A stretch of DNA of 64,000 bases from Eutypa lata (taxonomy: Eukaryota > Ascomycota > Sordariomycetes > Xylariales > Diatrypaceae), in the NCBI GenBank assembly GCA_022661535.1, contig JAKULF010000012.1, positions 1,289,893 through 1,353,892 of the forward strand. Reading direction: 5' to 3'. The notes beneath the pieces are model-generated. The model worked only from the letters and a program-made list of their open reading frames with translations, was not told where the DNA came from and did no database searches. A program made the translations under genes and the position numbers. The first letter of the stretch is position 1. Every line of letters starts with the position of its first letter. Of this stretch, positions 23,640 through 34,842 are shown in pieces.

Positions 23640-24606
23640 TCTTCAGAGCTCAATTGAAGTTGAAGCTGAAGCGTGTGTTGAACCGTGTTGCAGTAGTGTA
23701 TTGTCCATCCGTTTTCAGCTGGACTTGAGCGCCTCCCGAGTGTGTATAGGTGGTTCCGGGCATCCTTAGAGACAAACCTCGCTAATCGTGTTGAGTATGC
23801 CTTGACGTGCCGAATGACAAGGACGCAAATGTCGGGTGCAGGTCGGTGCGTCTCGAGAACATGGACAACCGTGTCGGGGTCAAGCTTCAGCTGAACGTCA
23901 AGGTGTTGGTCGAGTCGTTGGTCGCGGTGTTCGTTGCGGTGTTGTCGAAAGTCAGGCGACGACACAACCCGAGCTAGGAACTGCAAGTCCTTTGATGTCA
24001 ATGATTCATCTTCGTCAAGGTATGGTAATGTACACTCACTTCAAGCACGTTGAACTGGGCCTCAACCTTGTGTATTAAGTCCTTCTCGTGCTGTGCCCAA
24101 TTGATCTCACCTCTCTCCTAGCCCGTGCACTTGTTCAGATCAAAAGTGTCGAGCAATGACGCATGCCAAGATGGGTCTGTTCTCATAATGTTCGTTCTTG
24201 TAGCATCCCTTCTCGCCTTCTTGCCTGCGACAAACAAACTCGATACCTCGGGATCGAAGGGAACTGGGAGTCGATCAAGAGAGATAGGTCATTCAAGACT
24301 GTATCCCGAAGCTGGCGCATGTTGTGGACGGTCATTCGTGGTATGCGGTTACGAGTCGCCGCCCGAATGGTGCTGGGGGCTTTCCACAGACCTACGGTAG
24401 GATATTCGAGGTTGATTTCGAGCTTGTCGCGGTTCTGACCACGTAGGTGGGGTGATAGGCCAGCCAGACCGGAAATAGTCGGGAGACGTGTGAAGATGTG
24501 GACGGCGCAGTTGAATAGTTCGGCATTGTCGAATGACCGAGTTACGATCTTCAGCGGCGGCGGGCGACGTCGAGAAGGTTGACGATTGACACTTGACACT
24601 TGACAC
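23640..24606 (-). pseudogene. Multi-exon minus-strand gene with frameshift and in-frame stop
   Basis: The first part (24599 to about 24250) reads KIVTRSFDNAELFNCAVHIF, TRLPTISGLAGLSPHLRGQN, EYPTVGLWKAPSTIRAATRN and MRQLRDTVLNDLSLLIDSQF. Continuation is in another frame (KKARRDATRTNIMRTDPSWH, ASLLDTFDLNKCTG) to a TAG near 24121. The same frame then goes on as ERGEINWAQHEKDLIHKVEA and QFNVLE to a GTGAGT donor near 24038. A TTGCAG acceptor near 23980 leads to FLARVVSSPDFRQHRN and LDPDTVVHVLETHRPAPDIC. So one frameshift and one stop separate otherwise coherent coding segments joined by one intron of about 60 nt. I do not recognise the family. The product would be soluble, about 280 residues. Confidence 0.45.
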
Positions 24607-24715
24607 TTGATGGTAGCTTGGAAATTCGATTTGACGCGATTCTCTTTATGAGCGGCGTCGCGGTTCCTGATTTTCTCGGGCGCGGTGGGAGTGATTGTCG
24701 GGATTGTCGGGATGA

Positions 24716-24744
24716 AGCTGGGGCTGGGGCTGGGGCTAGGGCTT
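24716..24744. repeat. (GCTGGG)n hexamer repeat
   Basis: About four and a half GCTGGG units; the reverse strand encodes Ala-Pro dipeptides. Confidence 0.8.
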
Positions 24745-24759
24745 GGTGATCCTTATTCT

Positions 24760-25740
24760 GGACGTACGTAGTCAACTATTAGGCAGCTAAGTAGGCATCA
24801 TCCTTATATATATGTTTCCTTTAATACCTAGCTATGTTGGTGCTGGACATAACTACAGGGCCATGTCAAAAAAATAATGGCGCAGGAGACTTTTAGAGAT
24901 GGTGCGGCTTGTGCTTCTCGTGCGCCATAATTTCTCGACTTAGACTACATACTACGGGCTGATAAGTAAATCCGATAAATCTTGGAACAGCTAGGTAATA
25001 ATAAATGTTCTTTCTTTACTAGGTACGAAGTAAGCCTGGGGGTTAGCTTGAACAGGGGCTGTCAAGGTACTTTGCATGAAGCCCGAAAATTAACCGCCGG
25101 CAGTCTGACTGAACTTATAGGAATATCGCGTCTCGACATGTATACTTCTACAGTCCCGGCTGGTCCCAGACCTCCAGACCGACAGCTGGGCGCGGATATG
25201 TCATTTCATAGCGCTATCACGTGATTACGTGACTGGCCGGCGGGGATGCTCGCTTATTCAGGTCATTACCAACCACCAGTTGTCCATATTGACTGAGAGA
25301 ATCAATTGACATTGAAGGATAAGAGACATGCCATACATTATGCTGTCTATGTCATCAGTAATATCAGTAATATCCGCCTAGGCTTAATTATTCTCCCCGA
25401 CTGCATGGAAGTACAGTCTTTCCGGACTCGTTTCGGAACTTGACATGATGCCTATCGTTCATTTGTGGCCAACTGTTATCAACGTACCTAACCGCCGTGC
25501 CTCATTTGCCTACATGTCATTTCTATGTAGGAGAATAGTCCGATCATGGGTCACCTTTAAGCGCTTAACGCGATGGGAGACCAAATGATATTATGACCAG
25601 ATAGATATGCCACTGTATTTACTTTCAATATATTGAATTATTTCCATTAAATATTGCACCTCTTCTTTAGCCTCGAAGGCTGATGACAGTGGAGCAAGTG
25701 CTCCATGCCCCTCCTGTAGAATGCGATTTTTAATACCCTT
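24760..25740. other. Non-coding, no gene recognised
   Basis: AT-richer than its neighbours, with an A-run near 24867-24873. Only short frames. Confidence 0.4.
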
Positions 25741-27073
25741 GTGATGGATGGCTATCCATCCCAGATTGATAGGAAGTATGAAACCCCTCGAATTGAACGA
25801 CGTGGGCTTAGGAAATGGACATGCTTGGAGGAGAATCCTGCGCACCTACGAGCTTACCTAAGTAATGATACCCCTTACCAAGTGGGCTGGAAGCCTCGTA
25901 TCACATCATGGCAACGTTACGCAGCAAGCGAGAGGATAGTACAAGACTTATACGCCTCGAGTCTCATTCACCGTGTTAATGTTGCTCTGGATGTGGCCGC
26001 TCCAAATCACCTGTCCATCATCGGAACGCCTAGGCAATTCCCCAGCTGGGGAACAGAGACAAGTAGGCTGGAGGGTGAGGAGGAAAAGAAGATTGCTCCT
26101 GATTGGGTACTCGTATACGGAGATAGACGTACGCCACCAAACCTCGCAACCTTAGATTAGACGATACTACTATAGCCTGGGGCGACACGAAATTGGTAAC
26201 CTCGACCTACGTTACGGACACCCGTATCCTTCCTGGTATATATGCATATCCGGAACCATATTTGGCCCAAGCTGTCCAGAATTGTATGAAGATATACTTC
26301 CCCTTCAGGTTTTTATTGATGAATTAGAACTAGTTATCTTCCAAGTTATTAAGTACGATCCCAGGGAAGAAGAACAGATATTGACTCGTGCGACTCGTGC
26401 GACCGGCGCGATCGGTGCGATCGGTGCGACCGACGGAGGTGTCACTGCATGGCCCATAGAATCATCAGGCAGCACCGAAGAAACCGGACTCCCATCACCT
26501 CTGCAACGAACTACCGAGGACTGGTCCAACTCGTGTCATAGAGACAGGTATATCCCTTTCATAAGCGACAACAATAAACCAGCGAGCCTACATAGCAGCC
26601 TACATAGCCCCTCGCATCTCGCGCATCACGCGCATCACGAACCGGTTGTGCCTAGCACCTTGTCTTCTCGATTCCAAGCCCAACAAGTTCGGCAACAAGG
26701 GTGGCACACTACTCCTAAGATATCCAACAGCTCTCAAGAATGGTCGTTGAATCCAGATAGCTCCCCGTGCCCGTCTCGTAACCTCGGATGACATAATCCC
26801 AACAGCCCCTCTTCTCAAACCATGCCATGGGTTGCACATACTCACGCTGAAGGCCCAACTCACGTACTGATTAGGGCGTATCGTACGAACGAAATAGACG
26901 GGAATACTGTTGCTGTGCGGTTGTTCGAGCTATGTATGCTAGCAAAGGCGGCCAAAGATCGTGATGTGTTAGGTGTTGAACCATGGAAACTCTCATTTAC
27001 GTGCTTGGACACATTAGACACCACTCTATACTATGCAGTAAGTTGGCGCAGTGGTTTAGAAGTACGAGAATGA
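25741..27073 (+). pseudogene. Frameshifted fungal protein with PDW and GDTK motifs (possible PD-(D/E)xK fold)
   Basis: Frame 1 (25741-26160) gives 139 residues ending APDWVLVYGDR. Coding sense continues after a frameshift near 26155 with TTIAWGDTKLVTSTYV, then PYLAQAVQNC, and in a third frame from 26282 with YEDILPLQVFIDELELVIFQ. From memory, fungal proteins of unknown function share PDW, then GDTK(L/V), then an AQ/RQV..C.. segment and a (T/D)(D/E)xEL(V)xxxxV strand. The PD and DxK spacing suggests a PD-(D/E)xK nuclease-like fold, but this is inference. Downstream frame 26822-27073 (NTVAVRLFELCMLAKAAKDR) may be the C-terminal part. At least two frameshifts make it non-functional as it stands. 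Confidence 0.4.
26383..26435. repeat. 9-bp repeat (CGACTCGTG / CGATCGGTG)
   Basis: Two CGACTCGTG units grade into three CGATCGGTG-like units. Read in frame they give TRA then IGA tripeptides inside the 25741-27073 locus. Confidence 0.75.
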
Positions 27074-29839
27074 CATAGTTTGACTTGATTCGTTTTACAT
27101 GTTTCGAATGCTAACCCAAGGCATCCCACGGCGAAAACATGTGTGATCAATAGAGCGTCGTGTCTAAGGGTCAAAAAAATGTATTCAAATTGGATAAATC
27201 TATCTAATTACTTACAAATTTATTTACAAGATCTAAGCACATTGGAAGCTCTCAATACCATTAACGTGCTTCCTGATGCCGAGCAGAATTGCTCGTATGC
27301 GTTGTGCCATCAGCCGTTGGTGTTCCGGCCCTTCCACCTGCGACGAGAAGACCTGCTCATAGCGCCATCGTAGTGGCATATGCATGCCCTGAAGTGATGG
27401 CATGAGCAGCTGGAGAGCTGTGGGCTCGGTGATACTAGGTACTATTGTAAACGGTCGTCTGCTCGATGGTGGGATCTCATCGAGGAGCGTACAGTGCTGA
27501 CGATGCTCGAGGCATTAGAGCGCAAGCTCTGGGGGGTATGGAAGATCCCGAACGTCGCGCGGCATGTTCAGCGGTGGACTGGGTTGACGTATGGTAGAGC
27601 TGCTTTGCTCGTAGTATGTAGATCGTCGACAAGATTCAAGTATGGATTCGTCGGATTAGACAGCTTGTCAAGCCAAGGTCCTGTAGATAATTGGAACGCA
27701 GGAGGGGCTCGGGTTGGAACTCGAGCTTGATCGACGAACTGTTTTAACGACGTAGGCGTAGCTACATCGAGCGCAGTGTTGTTGCGCTCGAAGGTAGGAT
27801 CGAACCCACGAACGCGGCGCTAGCTAGGGGGTGCTTGGGACTTGGACTTTGGAGCTTGGCGCTTGAGTGTTGAGAGGATGGACAGGCTGTGAAGATTCAA
27901 GTCATGGCATGGTAGTGAAGTAGCTCCATCCCTCACCTGTGTGGTCACTCTCCGTAGCCCTAGATAGGTTTCTTTCCTTACTTTCCCTCTTCGGATCGAT
28001 AGCAGAGCGAAACGCAAGATTGTTCAAACGCAACAAGAGATGTAACATAGAAGATGATGATCGTCCATTGTGACCAAGAGTAAGCGGCGGGTAATGCCAT
28101 TAGAGTAGAGGGGACATGAATACGTTCCTCACTAGTTGCGAGCAACCTAAAATCTTAACATCTTGAATTAGATTTCTATCTGTATTCTGTATCTAAGAAT
28201 GTACAATCTATCATCACAATTCGTAGAGGGCCATTGTTCGGCTAAGCCCGGGGGGCACTCAAGCATCCATGCTACTCGTTTCAACCCAATCGTCGATCCG
28301 TTCTCATGTAGGGATTCTTTTCAAGTTGATTGATGTACCACCGCAACTACTTGAACAGGATGTCGCACTTGTGGATAGGGCAACGGGAATGGCTATAGGT
28401 TCTAGAGATTGGTGGCTTGGGGCTTTCGTGTGCGTAGGTAGGGTATCGAGTTCGTGGATGAAAATGTACATGTATTGGGAGCATCTGTGTCTGGATTTTC
28501 TAAGTGGAATCGGTACAATCGGAGCTACCCGAACAGCTGTCCAGCTCTAGTTATATCCGGGGCGGCCGGGACGGGACGGAATCGCAAGTGTCGGGAAAAG
28601 TTGTTGCTTGATGTATACTTTGTATAGCAGTGGCGGCATAGGAGAGGACCAAAGGACACAGTGGCGCGAGGGCGGGAAGACGAGAAGACGAGAAGGCTCG
28701 GTGGAGTAGGTATACGATAATTTGGTGTCGGCGATTCGGGTACGGGGACTTCTCGATTGTGAATTTGCAATGGTGATCTTGAAGGCATTCGAACTGGTTA
28801 GTTGAATCAAAGTTATAGCTCTGACAGACCAGAAAGTGGTGTTGGTGAGAGTTCATAGGTTCATGATAACCTCTAAGGGGTGTTTATACCCAGAGACCCA
28901 GAGTCCGACGTCAAGTTGGAGTCGTCGGACCAGCTTGGTAGGTCTAATTTAGGAGGTCTGATTCGGGAGGTCCAGTGGGTTTGATCCAAATGAGCTTCAT
29001 TAATTTGAATCGATGGGTAGGCATATTTTGCGCAGTCGTATAGACTTGTTAATTTATCAATGTTTAACATGATTTGAATGGCTGGGAGATATGAACGGTA
29101 ATATAGATAGATGATACGTTTGCCTTGCATTGCCTAGGATCAAAAGGTTCTAGGCAGGTAGACAAGTATGTTTTGGGGGGGGGTGCTTTGGAGGAGGAAT
29201 GTAGATGGCATGTAGGTAGGTGAATAAGCAGTGGACTCACTGTAGTTGTTTAAAGGGGTGGATGGGTTAGGCATGAGGTTTTTAGGGATTGTTGCTGCGC
29301 GGTATATACAGAACTCAACGCCAGCGATGTTATCTCAAGTGGGTTAGGGATAGGCTAGGTAGGTCATTAAAAACAATAGTATGTATATACATACATGCAT
29401 ACCCAGGGGGGTTGGTATTGGGAGATCCGCCTCCAGTATGTACACTCTAGCATATGTAGGCAGGTACTGAGTTGCAATTAGAGTAGAGAAGAGGCCACAT
29501 GGCAGTTGCAAGTAATTTCAACGCTGATAATGAGGTATTTTACCACATAACTGTTTTGACACATCCTACGGCTGACCGAGTGCAAAATTATTTACCCCTT
29601 TATCCTAGACCCCCTCCGGATACTCGCCGCGAAGGTGAAGGTCGTAGCTAATACCACAAAGTCCAATAAGATACAGTGGCAGCTGACGCCGCAAACAAGA
29701 GAGTCACAACTAATAGAAGCGCATAGGATCTGATGCTCCAAATAAGACGTATGTCGCAGCTGGTGAGATTTGAATTCATCTAAGACAGGGAGCATTGGTT
29801 GGATTACTGTTGACGGACTCATCTGACTTCAATAAGGAC
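27074..29839. other. No recognised gene
   Basis: Short overlapping frames only. A run of Gs lies near 29175-29182. A tRNA-like GGTTCGATCC occurs on the minus strand near 27798-27807 but has no supporting fold. Confidence 0.4.
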
Positions 29840-30960
29840 AGTCTTCAACGTCACATTCCACATTTCTCCAGTTACCTCCGCTGTTGAGGAAACCCTCACA
29901 GAACTTGGAGCCAAACCCTTCCTACTTCAGGTGCGCGATCCTTGGAGCTCCTCCCCCTCTCCCTCTTTCAATTTTCGAGTCGTTCCATACCTATATGTAC
30001 CCCATCAGCTAATATCTGCCCTACCTAGTCCTAGTGCTCGTCTTGCAGCTCCTCCACCTATTTCCTGAATTCGTCCTCCGATACCACCCAGGTGAACATC
30101 TACACAACTAAATTGTACAAGTAGATACACCAGGTTCGAAGCGCCCTTACAAGTAACGGTATCCCTCGACTTCGAATCCCCCGACTTCGAATCCCCGCCT
30201 AGACCTAGATCGAATCGTTCTGCTGTATTCGAACTCCCCTCCTGAAGAATAATGGCAGAAGTTAGGACTTCAAGGGGCCTCAATGATAATGCGGACCTTC
30301 CATTAGATGTCGGCGATGAAGTTGGCGGCCAGCAGCCATGGTAGTGTGACAGGCCGGTTCAAAATACTCCCCGTATAGTTACTAGGCCACGAAGTCCTAC
30401 TTGATGCAATAGCACCCGAGCTTATACCCACGCGCACGGTTCCTATGGTACTGGACATTGTCAAGAGCTGATAAGCCTCCCTCCCCGTCTGCCTATCTGC
30501 CTATTCATCCATTCGTCCGTTCACCCAGTTGCCTGTAGCATCAATATTACCGCACCTCGGGTCAACGATTCTCTCCTGAGTACCGTTGTCATCGCCGTAG
30601 ATCGCTGACTTGATTGACTTCGACACTCCCAGATATAACGATGAGGAGACTTCCAGTATCGTAGGGAATACGCACGTCGCCGTCTCGATCTACTCCTCCT
30701 CGATTACCGCGTTTGGTTTCTAGAGGAGGCACATCACTTGCGTCATGTAGTAGCTCTTGTTCTTGCTACCATTCATGCTGTATCGTATGGAGTTTAAATT
30801 AGCAATTTCTATCTAGTTGTTTAGTTATCGTCTCGCTCAGAATGAAGTGTTCAATTGAAGTGTTCAACTTCTCACTGTTGCTGCGATGCCGTCGGCGCCC
30901 CTCCTCACAGTTATACGAGCTATTGGTGAATGGAAATGTTGTCGTCGAAATGAGCTGAGT
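29840..30960 (+). repeat. Dispersed repeat family R1, copy A
   Basis: The 29845-30125 part matches copy C (17490-17780), and 30190-30960 matches copy B (60070-60860) in order and orientation. Shared blocks include TCGGGTCAACGATTCTCTCC, the 50-bp core at 30821-30870 and GTTATACGAGCTATTGGTGA versus GTTATACGGGCTATTAGTGA. Differences are substitutions of all kinds plus indels. No LTRs, TIRs or intact ORF are visible, so the element class is unknown. Confidence 0.6.
30821..30870. other. R1 conserved core, copy A
   Basis: Fifty bases differ at only one position from 60681-60730, although the flanks are much more diverged. The core contains the self-similar GAAGTGTTCAA / TTGAAGTGTTCAA with GAAC/GTTC symmetry. 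Confidence 0.6.
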
Positions 30961-31096
30961 GAAATCTGTTGTATGCATATGCCTATCCTACTTTAAGATA
31001 AACTATCTGATTATCTTGAGGAGTCTCGCTGCTGACTGTCCATCCGGGGACTAACCCTCCTGATCCTCGTATGAAACTTCTCTTTGCTGGGCTCTA

Positions 31097-31129
31097 TTGA
31101 CCCCATTGACCCCATTGACCCTGTTGACC
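31097..31129. repeat. 9-bp repeat (CCCCATTGA)
   Basis: Three near-identical ATTGACCCC units and one GTTGACC variant. Confidence 0.75.
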
Positions 31130-31299
31130 TAACTGTATTATATCTTGTAAATACCACTCGCTACCTCGTTTCGTTGCAGAACCTGTGCCAGTCTACGGAT
31201 GAGTATCGCCCCAGTGGCTACCTCTGAGGTATCAATTTCACATTCATCCACACCTGTTCCGCCTCCCACAGAGCCGTGCCTGCTTCTGCCCCAATCCTT

Positions 31300-31560
31300 G
31301 TGACAGCTGTACCATTGGGCAGGGCAGGGCATGCCAATCGCAGCGGTTCGACAGTCGCCTTGGAGAGGCAGGACAATAGCGTTGGTGAAGTTGAGGCTGA
31401 ACTTAGGCGGGCGACTAGCGTCATCGCCCGTCTGCCACACGTCGTGAACGCAGTTGATAATACTCGGCGTCCATATCATAAGCATACTGATGGCGAAGAT
31501 GAACGACGACCGCAGGCACACGAGCTTCACCAGATCCATGCGGCCAAATTGCGCGCGCCA
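31300..31560 (-). pseudogene. TM6-TM7 fragment of a fungal cAMP-receptor-like GPCR
   Basis: Minus-strand residues read SFIFAISMLMIWTPSIINCV, a hydrophobic helix with a WTPS kink, followed by a short polar loop, then SLNFTNAIVLPLQGD. The pairing of LxxW.PS..NxV with (A/S)IVLPLQG(F)xN is the pattern of TM6 and TM7 in fungal receptors of the Dictyostelium cAMP-receptor/GprH type, plasma-membrane proteins that sense nutrients. The usual FxN after PLQG is replaced (DCR), and the tail after it becomes Gly/His-rich. The upstream helices TM1-TM5 are not found. It lies between the two blocks of repeat copy A. Could instead be another seven-helix family. Confidence 0.42.
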
Positions 31561-31775
31561 CTCCCATTCTAAGATATCGCAACCATCTTCACCGGCATCG
31601 CTGGGCTAGCTAACCTATCCGTTCTTGTTGTCTTGAGCTAGCTTCCACTTAAAGGTGCTAGTCTCGCTTGCCCACATACTTGCTAGTAGATTCTAGCTGT
31701 TTATTCTTCTATTGTCATCCGGTGCCTTCCGGTGTCGTGTCGTGCTGTGAACCTTGCCTCTGCCGCTTAGTATCC

Positions 31776-31852
31776 TAGTCGCTCGATCATTCGGTCGCTC
31801 GGTCGCTCGGTCGCTCTCGCTCAGTCGCTCAACCGCTCGGTCGTTTAGTTGC
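31776..31852. repeat. 8-bp repeat (TCGGTCGC)
   Basis: TCGGTCGC units, some degenerate (TCAGTCGC, AACCGC), run for about 75 bp. The homologous place in the 62.3-kb block has only GCTCGCTGGTGGCTCGATCG, so the expansion is specific to this copy. Confidence 0.75.
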
Positions 31853-32045
31853 TCTACTTCTCCATGCTCAACTGATGTATTAGTGGTGTGACTTATCGTG
31901 CGTGTATATCGTGCGCAAGTGTGTTGGTACAGACTAGACGAGACACACACCATGTGGATTCCAATCACTTAGTTATACTTAGCTCAACAGATCAAGTCGA
32001 GGAGTAAAGAGGGAAGGCTGTTGGACAACTCAGGGAATCAAAGAA
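31853..32045 (+). repeat. R1 copy A, second block
   Basis: AACTGATGTATTAGTGGTGTGACTT, the TGTTGGT.CAGACTAG words, CACTTAG and TCAAGTCG..GAGGGA..CAGGGA follow the same order as 62360-62515. It lies about 900 bp after the first block, versus about 1.5 kb in copy B. Confidence 0.55.
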
Positions 32046-33310
32046 TATATGTATTTATCTACCATCTAGTAGTGAATTGTAACATCACCTCTCTAAGGCT
32101 CTGACAAGAAGCTTCTTCCCGAACCTGGACAAAACCCCTTGTCCAGGTCATCGAGTGTTAGGCCAAGGTGACGAGTCTTCAAGCCTACCTTCCAACTCTG
32201 TATTCTCCGAATCCTTCAAACTAAGGGCCGTCGAAGCCAGAACCTCCGAGCCTAGTATGACTTGAAGGGCTTGAGTCGACAAGCTTTGACCTGGTGATCC
32301 GCTTCACAACACCGATAGACTCCCCTGTGTCCCGCTCGTTGCGTTGAATCTCGGTACTCAACAGAGCTTGTATGGTGCGTCGGCTACTCGGCGGCGCGGT
32401 ATCGTCTGGAGCTAGTCGCTTTTCAACACGTCGATTTGGATGCGTAGGGATTTCATCTTAATTTCTAATCAAGCGTCCAGGCCGACGACGGTGAAGGTGA
32501 AGATGAGGACACTGTGGGGATCCGGGGTAGCTGTTGCGAAATAGTATAGGTGGACTTGGAACAGCTGAGAGACACTGGTGGGTTCTGTAGATTGCCTACG
32601 ATGAATGCTGCCTGGGGGAAAGACCAAGAATGAGACAATCGAGTCCTGTCCGGCATTCACGTAGTTGACAAAATCAGAAAGGTGCCAGTCAAGTTGAGGA
32701 ATGTAATTTCGACTGACTGACTGCTTCTGCCGTGGTGTTCCTGACCTACTCCTCTGCGTATGTACGGCGATTGCCTAGGTCGAAGATCTGTCTGTTCGAA
32801 GACGGGGCAATGATTGGCATCAGGCATCGCTTGGGTGTGGCCGAATAGGGTACTTAGCGCGTATATTCTGTTCGTGTATCGAAACAAGTGCTCGACGCTG
32901 AGGGGGCATACCGCGACAAGAGACGGTACCGGTAAGTTAACATAAGTCGATGGTGGAGGGGTTTAGGTGTCTGACCTGCATTGGGAGGTAGGTTGCTGTT
33001 CCTTGACACCTTGCGGATGGTGGCCTAGCTAGTGCGCAAGAATGGTACGCGACGTAGCTTGGGAGATATCGAGGAACATAATCTGCCAGACAGAAGTTAG
33101 AGATAGCTGTATCCGTTAGAGTTAGATTGATGGATCACTAGGCGGAACTCGGATATCAGAGCTTACACAGGCCCCGAGCTAGCGTGGGAGCTCGATTGGA
33201 TCATGCAGGCGGACACGATGCGGACACGATGCGGATTTATTACGGGTTGATGGGGCAGGCGGAGGGTCGGTACGTAGCGTCTAAGGGCCTCGTGGGTTCT
33301 GGCTCTGACC
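32046..33310. other. No recognised gene
   Basis: Short frames only, no domain. A direct repeat GGACACGATGC GGACACGATGC lies at 33211-33232. Confidence 0.4.
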
Positions 33311-33463
33311 TCCTTCGGCCGCGAGGTAGATCTCGTTGGCGAGTATGGTCGGCACCTCCGCCCCGATGATCACTGGCTGAGCGCCGAGTTCTGTGCTGTC
33401 GAGGCTCTCCTAGATCGCGGTTTGGTTGACGCGCACTTAGGAAGCTATGCAACACGCCCTTGA
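33311..33463 (+). pseudogene. Short coding-like fragment, weakly ankyrin-like
   Basis: A 50-codon frame reads SFGREVDLVGEYGRHLRPDD, HWLSAEFCAVEALLDRG and LVDAHLGSYATRP. The ALLDRG..D segment resembles the end of an ankyrin repeat. Further frame pieces to 33800 do not extend it convincingly. Confidence 0.25.
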
Positions 33464-34842
33464 AGGGGTTAGATGATGTCGATCAGGAGAGAGCCAGGAG
33501 GATTATTATTAGCATTCTGTACTCGGGAATAGGGACGACGGGTCATGCGAATGTAGCTCATGCGGATGTAGCTCCTTCCGTAGGAAACGGTCTCTTCAAG
33601 GTTGTCTGAATAGTTAGTTGAATGGGCTATCGGGAATGTTTCGGCGAAGATCAATCAATCGAGAGACACCGAGGGAAGATGCGATATGATTGATCTTGCT
33701 TATAGCCCCTTCTAGTCCGTTCCTCAAGTCTCGTATACTACAACACGAGCCTCCTCCTACGGCAAATCGTGGTCGCATGTGTTTACGGTTAGGAAAGAGC
33801 ATTAGCTAGGAAGGTGGCAACTAATGAGCGTATCAGCGAGCTCGTCTACAATAGCATGAGGGGTAGACTGTGTTACAGCTATCGCTCCAGTGATGGCTGG
33901 CTTTCAAGCTTCTGCTCAACCGGTACTTGGGTCAATCTGAGCCTCGGGATATCGACAGTGACATTCCCGCCGGTACTGCCATACGAAGCGCCACGGAATC
34001 GAGACCAGTTGGCAAGCCTCCAAGTCTCCAAGGGCCTTAGAGCGCTCAGGGGGTTGCAGAAGCATCCGGGGGCATCTGGGGATACCTTGGAGGTCTCTGG
34101 AAGGTTGGGAATATACTGTAGAACACAACGATTGCCAAGGTCCAGGTAGTAGGGTTCAACAGACGATTGATCAACCCACAATGTCCAGGAGAGGTTCTAG
34201 AGTACTCAAGAGGTGCTGAGGATATCGTATGAGCACCTGACACCCTATGGGAATGTCTTGTAAGGTTGCGAAGGCACCCAGGAGTCTAAGGGAGGAGACA
34301 ATTGGCCGACTCTTAAAGTCCAGGACGGGGCAGCGAAGTTCCCCAAGTGCTCAGGGCATGCCCGAGAAGGTGTAGAAGGTGTGGAAATATATGTGGGTGC
34401 CCTAGGAGACCGTATAGGTGCTGTAGTGCGCAAGCCATGTTCAGGGGTCGTACATGGAGGATTGGGGAGTTGGATACTCTCGCCAAATCGTATGTGGTCA
34501 TTGAGAGAGAAGAGAGATGGTTCCGAGTTCCGAGTTGAGCTACGTGATTATCCAACAAGCTTAGTTAGCAGCGAATGGCCCGGAAGGATGGCACGGAGGC
34601 TTACCCAGATCATGGTTTAACTTCAAGTTTAGGTCGGAAGTGTCGTCAATAGACTTGTCCGATAATAAGCTGTGCCCAGTCGACGGCGAAGGGGCGTAAT
34701 TAGGACGGCATGTCGGACAGGAGCAATTGAGAATGCTCAAGCAAGTCTGCGCCAAGGCCCTAGGAAAATGTAGTCGCTGGTCTCAGCCGAACCTGTTTAT
34801 CTCCCAATTCCTAGTCCATATACCTCTTTTCGCAGTGAGGTC
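33464..34842. other. No recognised gene; short internal repeats
   Basis: Several CCTTGGAG/CTCCAAGG words and GGTGTAGAAGGTGTGGAA near 34369-34386 give faint periodicity. Overlapping frames on both strands are unconvincing. Confidence 0.35.

Noticed and set aside
27793..27812. Possible tRNA T-arm on the minus strand (GGTTCGATCC)
   Set aside because: The 5-bp T stem cannot pair beyond two positions and no D-arm or anticodon stem lies at the right distance.
29340..29352. TTAGGG-like telomeric repeat (GGGTTAGGGATAG)
   Set aside because: A single isolated copy, not an array.
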